Source: Dermacentor variabilis (Eukaryota; Arthropoda; Arachnida; Ixodida; Ixodidae). Taken from it: 64,000 nt of DNA. Location: the NCBI RefSeq assembly GCF_050947875.1, contig NC_134576.1, forward strand, positions 58,966,255 through 59,030,254, read 5' to 3'. The number at the start of each line of letters is the position of its first letter. Position 1 is the first letter of the stretch. Made by a program: the position numbers and the translations under genes. The notes under the pieces are model-generated. The model was not told the DNA's origin and searched no databases. It worked only from the letters and a program-made list of their open reading frames with translations. This document shows positions 30,961 through 43,279 of the stretch, piece by piece.

Positions 30961-33006
30961 TATGACTGCACCACCAAATGCACTAGTGCGCACAGGTGGA
31001 GTAGGGTGTCTCGATAGCCCGTTTCTCAGTGCAGGATGGTGACACGTCCGGTTACACCACGATACGAGGCCGGAGCGAATTCAGATTGTCCACTCACTGA
31101 CAGTCTGTAAACTTATTATTTTTGGGGTTCGTACCTATTTGATTCTCACCCTATGAAGGGCGGAGGAACGTTTTCATGACGGCAGGTGGTAAAATAAGTT
31201 AATAGCTTAGCAGATAGCGAGTAACTTTCACTGAGTTTTGAATCATCAACTGGTTTAGAAAGCAAAGTTAGCGTTGTTAGGCGTATACTATATAGGTTTC
31301 AAAAATGCTGACGCAATGATTACAGACATGATGCCTTGATCTTCAATATTTAGGTGCACAATCTACAGCAGAGACGTCGCCAAATGCCATATCAGGAATG
31401 CAGATGAACAGATTTGGAAGCATTACTGATTTACTGAAGATACTGCAGTTATCGAGATAAAAATAGTCAGTGCGAACAGTAAGAATGACAAAACCTACGC
31501 GGCTGTAAACAGTCTTACGTTAGGACAGACAAGCTTTGTTATTTCAAAGCAAGGTCATGGTTGTGCTTTCGATGGTGTACGTTGTAATGAGCTACAAAAA
31601 TGGACACATCTTGAGTCATCATAAAAGATGCGTTTTTCTTTTAAAAGCATTCCTCAAGCTTTGATTATAAACGTGCTGTCACGTTTTACCAGCGCAAAAA
31701 GCGTCAGGTATTTGAGAATGACGCTGATCCCGACGATTCGTGATTACCTATGTGCTGCTAAAGGATGGCGCGTTAGCACTCTAAGGACAATGAATCGACA
31801 GTTGAGAAGCCGATGCATCTGATAACCACCTATTGCTCAGTGACACCTATAGTTCGCACCTTTAATGGCAACACATGCTCATCGTGCCGTATTGACAAAG
31901 TAAAACTGCCGTTCCAGCAGAAGGATTTCTTAACGCGAAATTTGAACGCATGCTTCGGCGACAGTTCCGTAATGTTGTAAATAGTAAGAATATTTTTCAG
32001 TTATGAATAAAATTTGTTGTTTTTGTTGTTGTTGTCACTTTGACGCTAGCAAGTTTCATCAATTTGTTGATACGCTGTAGTGTTCGTATTAGGTTATTCA
32101 TCTGAACGAAACGTTCAGTTGTGCAGACTGCGCACGTTCTGTGTTCTATTGTTTGTAACTTGCAGACTGCTTAAAATGGATGGGCAAGAAATATAGGGTA
32201 AGCTTTGGTAATTAACACTCCTGTCGAACTTTGCGCTGGTGGTGCTTCTAGCAAAGACCGAGAGAAGATTAGGGGGGGGGGGGGGGGGAGTTATTGAAAC
32301 GCTTACTAAACTTTTACGCGTTGTTTTTGGAGCCATCGACCTAACAGCTACAACCCGAAAAATATTTCCTGGACTAGGGGCCCTTTAACGTAAAACAATT
32401 CCGATATGTTTTTATTCCAATCTGCTAACGTCAAATTTCCATAACCGCCGACGCAAGCAGAGGTTAAGCCGGGTTGTCTTAACGAACCAATGAAACGCTC
32501 TCCTCGTTCATAGGAGGTCAATTTTGTTTGTTTAAAAAGCGAATAACATTGCCTACACTTAGCAGCTTGTCTTATCTAATTGGCTGACAAGAGGCGAGTA
32601 GCACGCTCAAGTGGAGACATTCGATGAGGCCGAGTCACTGCACTGAAAGTTAATAACCGGATGAAGAGGGTGGGGCCGGCGTCTGCGATTTGTCCGCTTT
32701 CCCTTACGAAGTTTGCGGTGGCCGGTCCAAAATCGCGCTGGCATGCAACGGAAGTTTAAGAATGACGCTAAAATGGATCCTCTCCAAAGAAGAATTGGCA
32801 GAACGAGATTGTAAACGTGCCAAAAGTGTTACACGACCAAGCAAGAAGTTTTATTATAATATCAAATAAACCCATGCTCTCCGGCAGGTGCAAGTCGCCA
32901 GCGCCTGAGTGATCGGCGGCAGCCATCTTTTATTCCTTTCGGAACGGGGCAGCATGCGGCTACTCAGAAGAAAATTCAGTTTTATTTGGCATATTATTGC
33001 ATCTGT
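30961..33006. other. Intronic non-coding; G17-type run at 32272-32288
   Basis: No gene is supported. A long G homopolymer (about 17, ending GGAG) is at 32272-32289 and a (TTG)n patch near 32011-32036. Confidence 0.45.
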
Positions 33007-33350
33007 AATGCGCACACGTCACTTTGACGCGGTGACTTCTTGCGGTTTTGTGACATCGCGCGAAAGGCACGTGAAAGGGGTGCAGCCCGAAAACTTTTGA
33101 CCAATAGCCGGGGGTTAATGGCGAAAAGGCGTCTAATCAGAAATAACAATTTTTCTACGGTTAGGTGAAATCCTGCATAATCAGTGCGTGCACGTCATAT
33201 CAGATGGGGAGTTATCGCGGTTTTCGTGACGCCGCGTGACAGACAGTTGAAGCGGGACATTTTTAAACCAATCGCGGAGGCCTGATTACAGAATTGGAAT
33301 AGAAAAGTTTGGAATAGTTCTACATTATAGCGCCCCATGTGTGTACGTTT
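33007..33350. repeat. Imperfect direct repeat, two ~110-bp halves
   Basis: The halves at about 33010-33125 and 33188-33300 share, in order, CACGTCA, GCGGTTTT(G/C)GTGAC, a GTGA...AGGGG or TTGAAGCGGG block, and (G)ACCAATAGC or AAACCAATCGCGG. They are diverged copies of one unit. I recall similar tick repeats. Confidence 0.55.
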
Positions 33351-34055
33351 GTAACATACCGTGGACATTGTAACGGAAAGCATGCGATTTAGAATTGTAT
33401 TAGGCCTTCAACGTTCTAGCATATTTATTCCTGCATTAATCCGAAAACACACAAACCACCTGTTGCATGCTATCATTGTTATTCATTATGAACTGGTTAC
33501 CTAATAAAAACGAAATAGGAAGAAATGTGGTTGCAAGCAATAGACTTTGTTAGGTCACTGTACTGCCTAGTGCACAAAGTACGTAAGCGGAAGAAGAGAT
33601 TTACAAACAGTATTTAGTGGCTACAGCGGGAGCCTAATCAGTGTAATGGAGAAAAAAAAAGAAATGCAACCAAATTTACATGTGCGCTGTTATTTTTCAT
33701 TTAAAATTTCTTTTTGAATGGCGGCTTGGTGAGACCCTACATGAATTTAATGGTTCAAGGCGTTTATTATAGCATTTACCACAATCTGTGCCTTTCCATA
33801 CTACCAATCATTACAAACGCATTAACAAATTACAATGCGACGCGTAACTGAACAACGACCGAAATGTTTAAGCGCTCTGTACTAGCGTGTTACTTTGCAT
33901 CATTTGTGTATTGTACATAAAAATGTAGTGTTTTAAACACTAATCACGCTGCAAGAAAGCCCTTCTTCACTCCTGTTGCCAGTTATGCTGCTCCTGTTGG
34001 GTATTGACGTTAGTTCTTCAGTAGGTACAAATGGGTGCCCATAGACAATATGGAC
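33351..34055. other. Intronic, nothing recognised
   Basis: AT-rich sequence directly downstream of the CLCA-like exon. No repeat or gene is recognised. Confidence 0.4.
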
Positions 34056-34322
34056 CTTTTCCGTGGGTCATGTGTGCGCCAGGCCAAGTCCATGTAGAAC
34101 AGACGATAGGCGTTCTATCGATTTTGACTTGACCTTTCTCAGCTTTAAGATCCCAGATTCGACCGGGTGGTACATCAGTCTGCTGTAGGTTGCTGGCCAC
34201 CTTGAAAGCAGGGGCGCCTGTGGCTCTTTGGAATGCGGGCGTGGGCTCCGTGTCTTCAAGAAGGGTGTCTGTGAATGTGTAGTTGTCGGGCGCTGCTACG
34301 ATTGGCCCTTGGCTGTTCGGCA
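34056..34322 (-). CDS. CLCA: CLCA-like protein, penultimate exon
   Basis: This 267-bp minus-strand exon has an acceptor (TTTGCAG ending at 34323) and a donor (AAAAG then GT at 34055). Its translation contains FQRATGAPAFKV, then DVPPGRIWDLKAE, then WTWPGAHMTHGK. The PPG-x-I-x-DL and WT-x-PG patterns are the segment of CLCA proteins just before the fibronectin-III-like region. The exon ends after the first base of a codon (G), and the exon at 8588 begins with the missing two bases (CT). They join as HGK-A-AKVKIR without disturbing the frame, the best evidence that they are consecutive exons. The exon also begins within a codon (phase 1), so there is at least one earlier exon. None was found to the window end. 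Confidence 0.78.
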
Positions 34323-34700
34323 CTGCAAACCATATACTGGAAGTATTACTGCCTCGAAAATGTTAAGTACGGTAATCTAGGGAGGGAGATTTCACAGAAA
34401 AACAACATTTAAGGTTGCATTTGACGTCGACCCGGTACGCGGCAGTTCACGTTCCCACAATACCTGCAAACAACGACAGTGATAACGGGCTGACATACGT
34501 AGCAGTTATAGGTGTGCTATTTCTACAATAAGTAATACTTTGTGAAGCTAACCTGGTAATTTGAGCACTTTTTGAGTAATATGTCAACCTTTGGCCATAC
34601 GTTATCGTTCGAGGCAGTCAGCGTCCTTCTACAAACGGCCTGACTTGTAGACAACAGCGAATGATTATTCTTGGAGGTGTAGCACCCTCTAACGCCTCTA
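34323..34700. other. Upstream intron (inferred), nothing recognised
   Basis: It lies on the acceptor side of the 34056-34322 exon. No further exon is visible. Confidence 0.4.
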
Positions 34701-34710
34701 TCGGCTATCC

Positions 34711-35110
34711 TTGCTATCGGCTATGGTGCCCGCTGGACGCCTTCACCCCTTCGATGCTCCCTCAGAACAATTATTTCGCGTCAGTGTGGATCTTCTTGGC
34801 CCTCCTCCGACGGCAAAATCTGGCCATAAGTGGGTCGTTGTCGCTACTGACTTCGCGACACGGTACGAGATCACGCGAGCTATGCGCACAAGCTGTGCGA
34901 CTGAAGTGGCAGATTCCCTTTTATATGAAGTCATCCACCATCGCGGTGACCGCGCGTTCTTGTCCAGAGAAGTTGAAGACCTACTTTGCTCTTGTTCTGC
35001 CGAGCAGAAGCTTTCAACGGCCTACCACCCGCAGACAAACGGACTGACGGAGCGGCTCAATCACGACGATCAGTTCGCTATGCGAACCCTCAGCGGATTT
35101 ACGTGTACTT
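34711..35110 (+). pseudogene. Ty3/gypsy integrase fragment
   Basis: A 138-codon frame contains VSVDLLGPPPTAKSGHKW, VVATDFATRYE, and later STAYHPQTNGLTERLN, so the first Asp and the catalytic Glu of the DDE core are present. The segment that should hold the second Asp is missing: HHRGDRAFLSREVEDLL lacks the usual TDRG motif. The element's other parts are absent. It is a dead fragment of yet another gypsy family. Confidence 0.85.
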
Positions 35111-35740
35111 CACAGATTATTTTATAAATATAACTGGAAGAATGAAGCGAGCACTGCCGCGCACCGGTAAATATCGACTATGTATCGCTTGACCTGTCTA
35201 GGCAAGACGCGCTAGGACTGACGCAGGCTGTAAAACTATCGCAAGACTGTAGCTTGCACTGCGCGCATAATGTTCAATAACTAAATTACAAGGGGGAACG
35301 TTTATTGTATTAGCTCGCAAAAGCTATCAGATATGGGTTTTTGTTTACTTGTCGTGTTCAACGTCCAGCTTTGTGAAACTAGGCAGGGATAACTATACAA
35401 GAAATTTTTGTTCAGAAAAGGCTGCTTTAAGGCTGCTTTTCACGCCGTCAATGTAACCAAATTCGGTCGCGCAACATCTGGAATATTTTTTTTTCACGAC
35501 GCGACGACTTATTCAAGCGGTTGAAGGAACAATTTGCAGCGAATACCACACCGTATAAAAGACCTGGTACCTGTCCAAAGCGGTCCAATTAATAGAATAG
35601 CAAAGAGAAAGGACGGTCCTTTATAAATCCCCGTTGCGGTAAAACAAACCACAGCTCGTGTGGCTTGCTTCGAACCCGTGAAGTTTGTATGCAAAGGCCA
35701 TCAACAGTCACGGACGTCGACGTGCATATTTTTATGCCGA
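35111..35740. other. Non-coding between two integrase fragments
   Basis: No domain is recognisable. It separates the integrase core fragment from a piece of its C-terminal part, so it may be a later insertion or heavily decayed pol. Confidence 0.35.
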
Positions 35741-35855
35741 AGCACATCAGATGACCAGCGTTTAGGACTTGCTCGCTTACGAGGAAGCACGGAATCTTGC
35801 GTTCTACTTGCCCAACTGCGAGCCAATAGGCAAGCTAATGACAGCGGGCGTGTAA
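35741..35855 (+). pseudogene. Integrase C-terminal fragment
   Basis: In changing frames, GAAGCACGGAATCTTGCG (EEARNLA) and a stretch translating as LLAQLRANRQANDSG resemble the Ala/Arg-rich helix after the DDE core in gypsy integrases. It is probably the continuation of the fragment at 34711. Confidence 0.5.
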
Positions 35856-36026
35856 ACTGAAGAGATATTTAACATGACGACGGGAAACATGTCACTGTGC
35901 AAGACTACCGAATGACTGCCAGCGACTGCTCTAGTTGATTTCTCTCAGACAGCCATGTTGGATTTGCGGTGGCGCCCCTATAGGCTGTGAAAGTTGCGAA
36001 TTGCTAGAAGTCGCCTATTTCATCCC

Positions 36027-36095
36027 AATCGTGGCAGCCGCATTTTGATGGGGACGAAATACAAAAAGCACGCGCACTTAGATTTTCGGACCGGT
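36027..36095 (+). mobile_element. tRNA-derived SINE, middle fragment
   Basis: GCAGCCGCATTTTGATGGGG and ACGCGCACTTAGATTTT match the middle of the SINE at 49379-49616 read in the opposite direction. Head and tail are lost. Confidence 0.6.
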
Positions 36096-36489
36096 TTTCG
36101 CATACGGTGTCAAAATTAACCCAGAGTCCGTCAGTACGCATTTCCTCATACTTTGAGTGTAGTTTTGGCACGTACAGCCCCATAATCCAATCCCAGTTTA
36201 ATACATCTGCCACTATGCGATGTTCCATGTGAGGAAATGACAACAATCAACCCTCTCAGAGGTTATCACATCTGGCGCACAACGACGCCTCAAGCACACA
36301 TCTCTTGCTGTGTGTTCTGTCTACTACGCCGATTAACTGTAGTGGGGCACTCAAGGTAACGTTTAACATCAACTCACTACTCTCGCGTTAGCCTAAACGT
36401 TGAAGAAATTAAGCTTTAGCTGTCAATATCTCCGCTAATTATCGGCAGTGAAAGCATCCAGCACCGAAAGCTTCGCTTACATCGTTTCT

Positions 36490-39200
36490 CACAATGCGTG
36501 GGATCTGAATATTTTTTCTCTTGATTTCAATTAGAATATCGTCTATACCTGTTTGCTCTGTGGTCCAAACCGCTCTTTTTCTGTCTAATAACATTATACC
36601 TAGCAATCTTCGTTCCATCGCTCTTTGCGCGGTCCTTAACTTGTTCTCAAGCTTCCTTGTCAGTCTCCAACTGTCTGCCCCATATGTCGGCACTGGTAAA
36701 ATGCGCTGATTTTACGCCTTTCTTTTCAATGATAATGGTAATTTTCCAGTTAGGAACTGACAATATCTGCCGTATGCGATGCAGCCCATTTTTTACTATG
36801 AATTCCCTTCTCATGATCACATTTTTCTGTGGTTATTTGACCTAGGTAAACGTAATCCTTCACAGGCTCTAGAGGGTGACTGGCGACCTTGAATTCCTTG
36901 TTCTTTTGCTCTGCTATTCATCATTATCTTTGTCTTCTGCATATTAATCTTCAACCCCACTCTTTTACTCTCTCTGTTAAGGTCCTCAATCATGTGTTCT
37001 AACTCGTCTACATTGTTGCTAAATCGAACAATGTCATCGCCAGACCAAAGGTTGCTGCGATATTCGGCGTCGACCTTTATTCTAAGCCTTCCCAGTTTAT
37101 TAGCTTGAATACTTCTTCTAATCACGCAGCATTGGAGTTATTGTGGCTCCCTTTCTGCCTGCTTTCTTTATAAGTATCTTCATTCTTTTCTTATGTAGAA
37201 TTCAGATAACTGTAAAAGCTCTGTAGATATTTTCCAAGTTACGTAAGCGTTCTCTAATCCTTGATTACGTAAGGCCTCTATGACAGCTGGTATCTCAACT
37301 GAATCAAATGCCTTCTCGTAATCTATGAAAGCCATATAGATAGGCTTATTGTACTCTACGGATTTCTCGATAGCAGGATTAATGAAGTGCATGTGACCCA
37401 TGGTAGAGTAACCTTTCCTAATGGCAGCCTGTTGCCTTGGTTAACTAAAGGCCAGTGTTGCCCTTATTCTACTGGAGATTATTTTGGTAAATATTTTATA
37501 TAATACTGTGAGTAAGGTAATGGGCCTATGGTTTTTCAATTCTTCATTGTGTCTTGTTTTGCGGATTAGTATAATGTTTGCATTCTTCCAGTTTTCTGGG
37601 GCCCTTGTAGTCGATAAGTAGTCGATAGACACTTCGCATAGAGAGGCGCCAAGTTTTTCTAGCGTTATTTCTACTCCCTCTTTGATTAAATCGACGGTTA
37701 TCCTATTTTCTCCTGCCACTTTTCCCCTTTCATGTCTTGCAAGGTCCTTCTGACCTGATCGCTAGTTATAGCTGGAGTTTCTGTATCTTGTTCATTACTA
37801 TTTCTAACGGAGGTATCCTGACTCCTCTGGGTATTGTGCAGGTCGGTATAGAATGCTTCCGCTTCTTTTACTATAACTTCGAGATTATACTACCCTCCTT
37901 ATCTTTCAGTGCCTACATCTTGGTTTGTCCTATGCCAAGTTTCAATTTCACTCATTTCAGGCTGCGTCCATTTTATATGGCTTCTTCACTCGTTCTCACG
38001 TTATAGTTTCGAATATTACTTATGTTCGCCTTGTTGATCAGTTTTGACAGTTCCACGAATTCTATTTTCTTTCTTGAGTTCGACACTTTCATTCTTTGTC
38101 GTTACTTTATTAGGTCCTTTGTTACTTGGGAGAGCTTGCTTACTGCTTGCCTTGGTGCTTTGCCTCTAACTTAGATTGGTGCTTCTGAAGCCAGCCTAGT
38201 TACGGTTTCATTTATTTGCTCTATGTCATCATCATCTCTCTGTTATAAGGCTGCATATTTGTTTGCAAGTACCAGCCTGAATTTATCTGCTTTTACCCTC
38301 ACTGGCTCTAGGTTCACCTGTTTCTTATTGACCAATTTCGCCCTCTGTCTATTCAAATTCAGATGAATCGTAGCCTTCAGAAACCTATGATCACTGCAAT
38401 TTATCCGATCAATCCTAAATCCTGCACTATGCTGGGATAAGCAGAAAGAGTAAAGTCAATTACTTTGCTTGCTTCAGCATTAGGGCTTTTCCAGGTCCAC
38501 CTTTTGTTGCTACGCGTTCCTGAAAAAGCTGTTCATTAATCAAAGCTTATTCCTTTCAGCGAATTCAAGCAGCACCTCTCCTCTAATGTTCCTAGAATCG
38601 ACGCCGTAATAGCCAATTGCTTGTTCGCCAGCCTGCTTTTCCCGCACTTTTTCATGGAAGTCGCCCATTATTGTAGTAGTCTGAGTTTGCACTTTCCTCA
38701 TCGCTAATTCAACGACTTCATAAAATTGATTTACTTCCTCATCAACGTGACTTGACGTTGGAGCGTAAGCTTGAACTACCTTTAATCTATGCCTCAAGTT
38801 TCATTACGACAACCCCTTCATTAATGCAGTAGAATTTGTCACTGTTGCCCAACATGTCCGTATGGATTAGGAATCCTACACTGCATTGCTTCTTATCTGT
38901 AGCAGAGGAGATGTCCGTTATTCAGCAATGTATAAGCCTCACCAGTTCTTCCAAATTCACAGAGGCCGATGATATCGCGAACAATGTCTGATAGTTCTTC
39001 AAAGAGTCGTGCTAAGCTAGCCTCTCTCGAGAGGGTACGGGTGTTAAACGCTGCAAGGGTCAGTTTCCATTGGTGGCCTGTCCGGGCCCAAAGATTCTTA
39101 GCTCCCTCTGCGGCCTTACAGGTCTGACCACCGCCTTGGTCAGGTGCTTCGCTCCTGCTGGTGTTTGAGGGCCATAGGGTAATTGAGTGAATCAATCGGG
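36490..39200 (-). pseudogene. RTE-like LINE (copy B): endonuclease and RT remnants
   Basis: Reading from 39200 downward: an endonuclease start (LAAFNTRTLSREASLARL, about 39065), an endonuclease core (VVQAYAPTS and IMGDFHEKV, about 38780-38640), RT fingers (ENWKNANIILIRKTRHNEEL, about 37600), RT palm (YMAFIDYEKAFDSV, about 37340), and the active-site region, where the expected FADD reads SGDD (about 37040). A C-terminal piece with TYGADSW and RRLLGIMLLDRKR ends near 36500. Many stops and shifts interrupt it. The last part of the 3' region is missing. Confidence 0.82.
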
Positions 39201-40229
39201 AGGGACTTCTGCACCGTGAAAAATTTAAAAAGAACTCGCAAACTATTTCAAGAGTTGGGGTGCCTATGTATGTTATTGTTAGAAATGGCTGATTTAGAAT
39301 AACTAGAAGTTTTCTTCAACATTCTATGTTTGAAGCAGTTGTGCTGTGTCTGTGATTTAGGATAGCCTGCGCGATGCGTTCATGGGTCAATGTTTTGAAA
39401 CTGCCGGCTATCATTGTCTGCAACTTATATGCAAATGTTACGCCGCTCACCACCCATTTGAATAGTGCTAAGATAACTTCATCTATTTCATTACTAAAAG
39501 AATGGGAGACTAGCTTTAAAGCACTCAAAATATCGTCAACTCATTATTATACCTAAAGCAGTTGCACTATGTAAGTCAACTTCCAGGTCAAGCCGCACAC
39601 GACCCGGTCATTGGCGCATGCAGACGATCCGGTGCATGCGCCAATGTGCAACACATGAAATCGTTCAAAAATAGTACCAGAATTAGCCGAATATAACTCT
39701 TGTGAAGATATGAAGCTGTGAAATAATACTAGAGTTTTGTTTTAGAATTTTAAAGCGCATTTTTATTATGCGGTTCCTAACAAGCACCAATCGGATTTTT
39801 TTATTTTGTTTGCGTGAAATAGAATAAACCTTATCTTGAACGTGTGGCTATAAGTTTCAAAGTCAGTCGCTTGATTTCTATGAAAAACCTTAGTGAAGTC
39901 CTCCCCCCCCCCGCACCCCAAAAGAACCTTGATATTTTTAAACGCCGTAATGGTGGTTGAACTGACCTGCATTTCAATACTCTTTATATTGTTGCTGTCA
40001 AAGTGTATAATATGTGTATTTTTGACGGGTCTCTTGTTTGCGAATATACACATCCTGAGCATGTATGAAATCTGCCATTTATAGCTCGTGCACGCCCGCT
40101 AGGACTGTTTTTACGAGTAGGGACCACATTCCTAGAGCTTTATTGTAAAACTAGCGCAAAAACCAGGCCTTACTCCAAAAATAACACGGCGAAGTTGTCA
40201 AGCTGCTGCCACACTCTCAAGCAGCATTG
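39201..40229. other. Non-coding with one perfect hairpin
   Basis: Nothing coding is recognisable. The hairpin at 39609-39646 is listed separately. A C/A-rich patch lies near 39900-39918. Confidence 0.4.
39609..39646. repeat. Perfect 14-bp inverted repeat with 10-nt loop
   Basis: CATTGGCGCATGCA, then a 10-base spacer, then TGCATGCGCCAATG. No neighbouring element explains it. Confidence 0.9.
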
Positions 40230-41781
40230 GCTACGATACGAACACGGCTGGTTTTTCGGGGTATGCGTTCTGCTGCTGCTCGTTTGAATTTTTATTTTGT
40301 ACAATTTCTCTTAGCGGGCGCCAAATGTAACAGATTTCTTTAGGTGGGGTCATCATCAGCCTGGTTATGCCCTCTGCACAGGCAAAGGCATCTCCCATAC
40401 TTTCCCAATTACACCGGTCATGTACTAATTGCGGCCATGTTTTCCCTGCAAACGTCTTAATCCCTTCCGCCCACCTAACTTCCTGCCACCTGCTGCTACG
40501 CCTCCTTTCCCTTAGAATCCAGTACGTAACCCTTAATGTCCATCGTTTAGCTTCCGTCCACAATACATGCCCTGCCTATGTCCATTTTTTTTCTTGATTT
40601 CAGCAGAGATATAATTAACTCGCGTTTGTTCCCTCACCCAATCTATTCTTTTCTTATCTGTTAATGCTACACCCATCATTCTTCTTTTCATTACTCGTGA
40701 CATCGTCCGCAATTTAAATAGAACCATCTTCATAAGCCTCCAGGTTTCTGCCCCGTACGTGAGTGCTGGTAAGACACAGCTGTTATTAACTTTTCTCTTG
40801 ATGTATAATGGCAAAGTGCTGTTCATGATCTGAGAATGCCTGCCAAACGCACACCAGCCCATTCTTAGTCTGATTATTTCAGTCTCATGATCCGGATCCG
40901 CGGTCACTACATGTCCTAATTAGATGTTTACCCTTACGACTTCCAGTGCCACGCCACCTATCGTAAACTGCTGTTCTCTTTCGAAACTGGTAAATTATTA
41001 TTTTAGTTTTCTGCAAATTAATTTTTAGACCCGCCCCCGCCATTTTGCTTTGCCTCTCGAGGTCAGTGAGCATGCATTACAATTGGTACCCTGAGTCACT
41101 AAGCAAGGCAATATCATCAGCGAATCGCAAGTTACTAAGGTATTCTCCATTAGCTCTAATCCCAAATTATTCCCAATCCAGGTTTCTGAATACCTTCTGT
41201 AAACACGCATAGCATTGGAGAGATCATATCTCCCTGTCTGACGCCTTTCTTTATTGGGATTTTGTTGGTTTATTTATGGAGGACTACGATGGCTGTGGAG
41301 CCGCTATAGACATCTTTCAGTATTTATACATACGGCTCGTCTACACCCTGATACTGTAATACCTGCATGACTGCTGAGGTTTCGACTGAATCAAACGCTT
41401 TCTCGTTATCAATGAAAGCTCTTTATAAGGATTGGTTATATTCCGCAGATTTCACTATTACCTTATTGATTGTGTTAATATAGTCTATTGTTGAGTAGCC
41501 TTTACGGAATCCTGCCTGGTCCTTTGGTTCACAGAAGACAAAGGTGTTCGTGATTCTATTTGCGATTACTTTAGTAAATACTTTGTAGGCAATGGACAGT
41601 AAGCTGATCGGTCTATAAATTTGCATGTCTTTGGCGTCCCCTTTCTTATGGATACGGATTATGTTAGCGATCATCCAAGATTCCGGTACGCCCGAGGTCA
41701 TGAGGCATTGCGTATATAGGGTGGCCAGTTTTTCCAGAACAATCTACCCACTATCCTTCGGCAAATCTGCCGTTACCTGAT
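40230..41781 (-). pseudogene. RTE-like LINE (copy C), interrupted at its 5' side
   Basis: Minus-strand pieces: RT fingers with ESWMIANIIRIHKKGDAKD (about 41690), palm and thumb regions with RQSKMAGAGLKINLQKTK (about 41040), and a C-terminal part with TYGAETWRL (about 40760), RRMMGVALTDKKR and WRPLREIVQNKN near 40310. It is closely similar to copy D at 59880-62330, for example around 41090-41140 and 60090-60140. At 41781 its sequence breaks within GTTACCTGAT, where a CR1-like LINE begins. It resumes at 46304. Confidence 0.85.
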
Positions 41782-41794
41782 TTTTTTTTTTTTT

Positions 41795-42263
41795 CAGTGG
41801 CGTAAGCATCTCGGAACGCGTGTAACCCTCGTACTCTTATGTTGCGTTTTCTGCATCCAAACCGAGCTCTTTTGACCCAACTGGAGCATCCCTGGATCAA
41901 CTGCTTTTCTTGCGGCCATTCGTATCATCAGTGTTTATGCGAGGAAATACGACGGCTCGGCTTTGCTCTGCTTCTGGGTTGGCGACCGTGCGGACAATCT
42001 CTGCGCAAGCGCCGTTCGACGCGTCAAGCCTAATATAGTGGGGCGTTTCCCAGTCGGCGGTCATTTGGCAGTGGCGGCAGCATCTGGAAACGCGTCTAAC
42101 CCTCGTACTCTGCTGTTGCAGGTTGGTAATTTTCAGCTTTCTTTTGACACCCTCCGGTTTTCATTTATTATGTCGCTGCTGCCACTGCTGCCACTGTTGT
42201 AGAATCGTATAGTTGTGCTATCCAATGACTGGTTTACTGTAGTTCCTTGTTGCTGGTTTTTCC
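41795..42263 (+). promoter_or_regulatory. 5' untranslated/promoter region of the CR1-like LINE
   Basis: The phrase CAGTGGCG(T/G)(A/C)AGCATCT followed by ACGCGT(G/C)TAACCCTCGTA occurs at about 41795 and again at about 42070, giving a direct repeat with a period near 273 bp. Repeated promoter units are known for some LINEs. Promoter function here is inferred. Confidence 0.55.
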
Positions 42264-43200
42264 TTGATTTCATTTATTTTTGCCTTCTGTTTTTGCGGTA
42301 TGTCTCAGATTTGCTTAACGTGCCAGCTTGCTGTACAAGACGAAGAGTCTGTGAAATGTAGTGAGTGTTTGTACATGTATTATTTCGGGAAGTGTGCTGA
42401 TTTGCAAGAAAATTCCTACAAATCAAAATCTGAGGCGGCAAAAAAGGCCTGGAAATGCACGACATGCAAGAGCGCTGGCTTGCGGGCTAGTCGCAGCGTG
42501 GTTGATTCTGCCATAAGCTTGGCACTTGCTTCAATCAACGAGAAGCTCGAGGGCCTGCCGACTCTGGTAGAAAAAGTGAACAGCATGGAACGGGCAGTCC
42601 TGTTTCTGTCACAAAAATTTGATGAATTTCAGGAAAAGATCTCTAAGCAGGACAATGAAATCAAAGATCTAAGAAAAAAAAAGTGACAGAACTGGAAGAA
42701 AAAGAAAAGTTGCATGCGTATGAAGAAACCAGCCTTCCAGAGCAGGTGAATAAACTAGAATTCCGGAGTAGGCGACGGAACTTAAAAGTCCATTGACTCC
42801 CTGTTAAGAATGAAAACTTGATGTCCTCTGTCAATGAGGTTGCTGATAAGCTCCAGATACCTCAGCTTGTAGAGGCTGACGTAGCATCCGTGCATCGGCT
42901 GCCCGCGAGGAGAGACTACGTGCCGGGAATTATTGTTCGTTTCACAAGGCAGGATACGAGAGATTCATGGCTTAAGAAAAAGAACGACCTTCGGGATGAA
43001 AAGTCACGAATTTTCTTTCACGAAAATTTGACTCGGCTAAACGGGGAGCTTCTACGATCCGCGAAAGAAGTGGCAAAAGAGAAAGGGTATAAGTTTGCTT
43101 GGTACGGTAACGGCAAGATGCTTGTTGGAAAGACCGAGGGAGCTCATGCCTTTCACATTAAGGACGGGGGCGAACTGGAAGAGCTGCAATGGATAGTTTT
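42264..43200 (+). pseudogene. ORF1 of the CR1-like LINE
   Basis: The N-terminus has a PHD-like zinc finger (ICLTCQLAV, VKCSECLYMYYFGKC, WKCTTCK) in which the usual His after CSEC is not evident. A coiled-coil-like region (about residues 80-140) follows. A shift in the A9 run near 42675-42683 moves the frame. The next part carries FRSRRRNLKVH, then a TGA, then an RNA-binding-like C-terminal domain (VHRLPARRDYVPGIIVRF, FFHENLTRLNGELL). ORF1 proteins of this type coat LINE RNA. Confidence 0.75.
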
Positions 43201-43279
43201 TTTGTGTGTGTGTGATAAAGGAAGGATGCAAGTGGAGGTGAAGTTTCACTTCCGTAATGATGTAGAGAAAATTGTCGGA

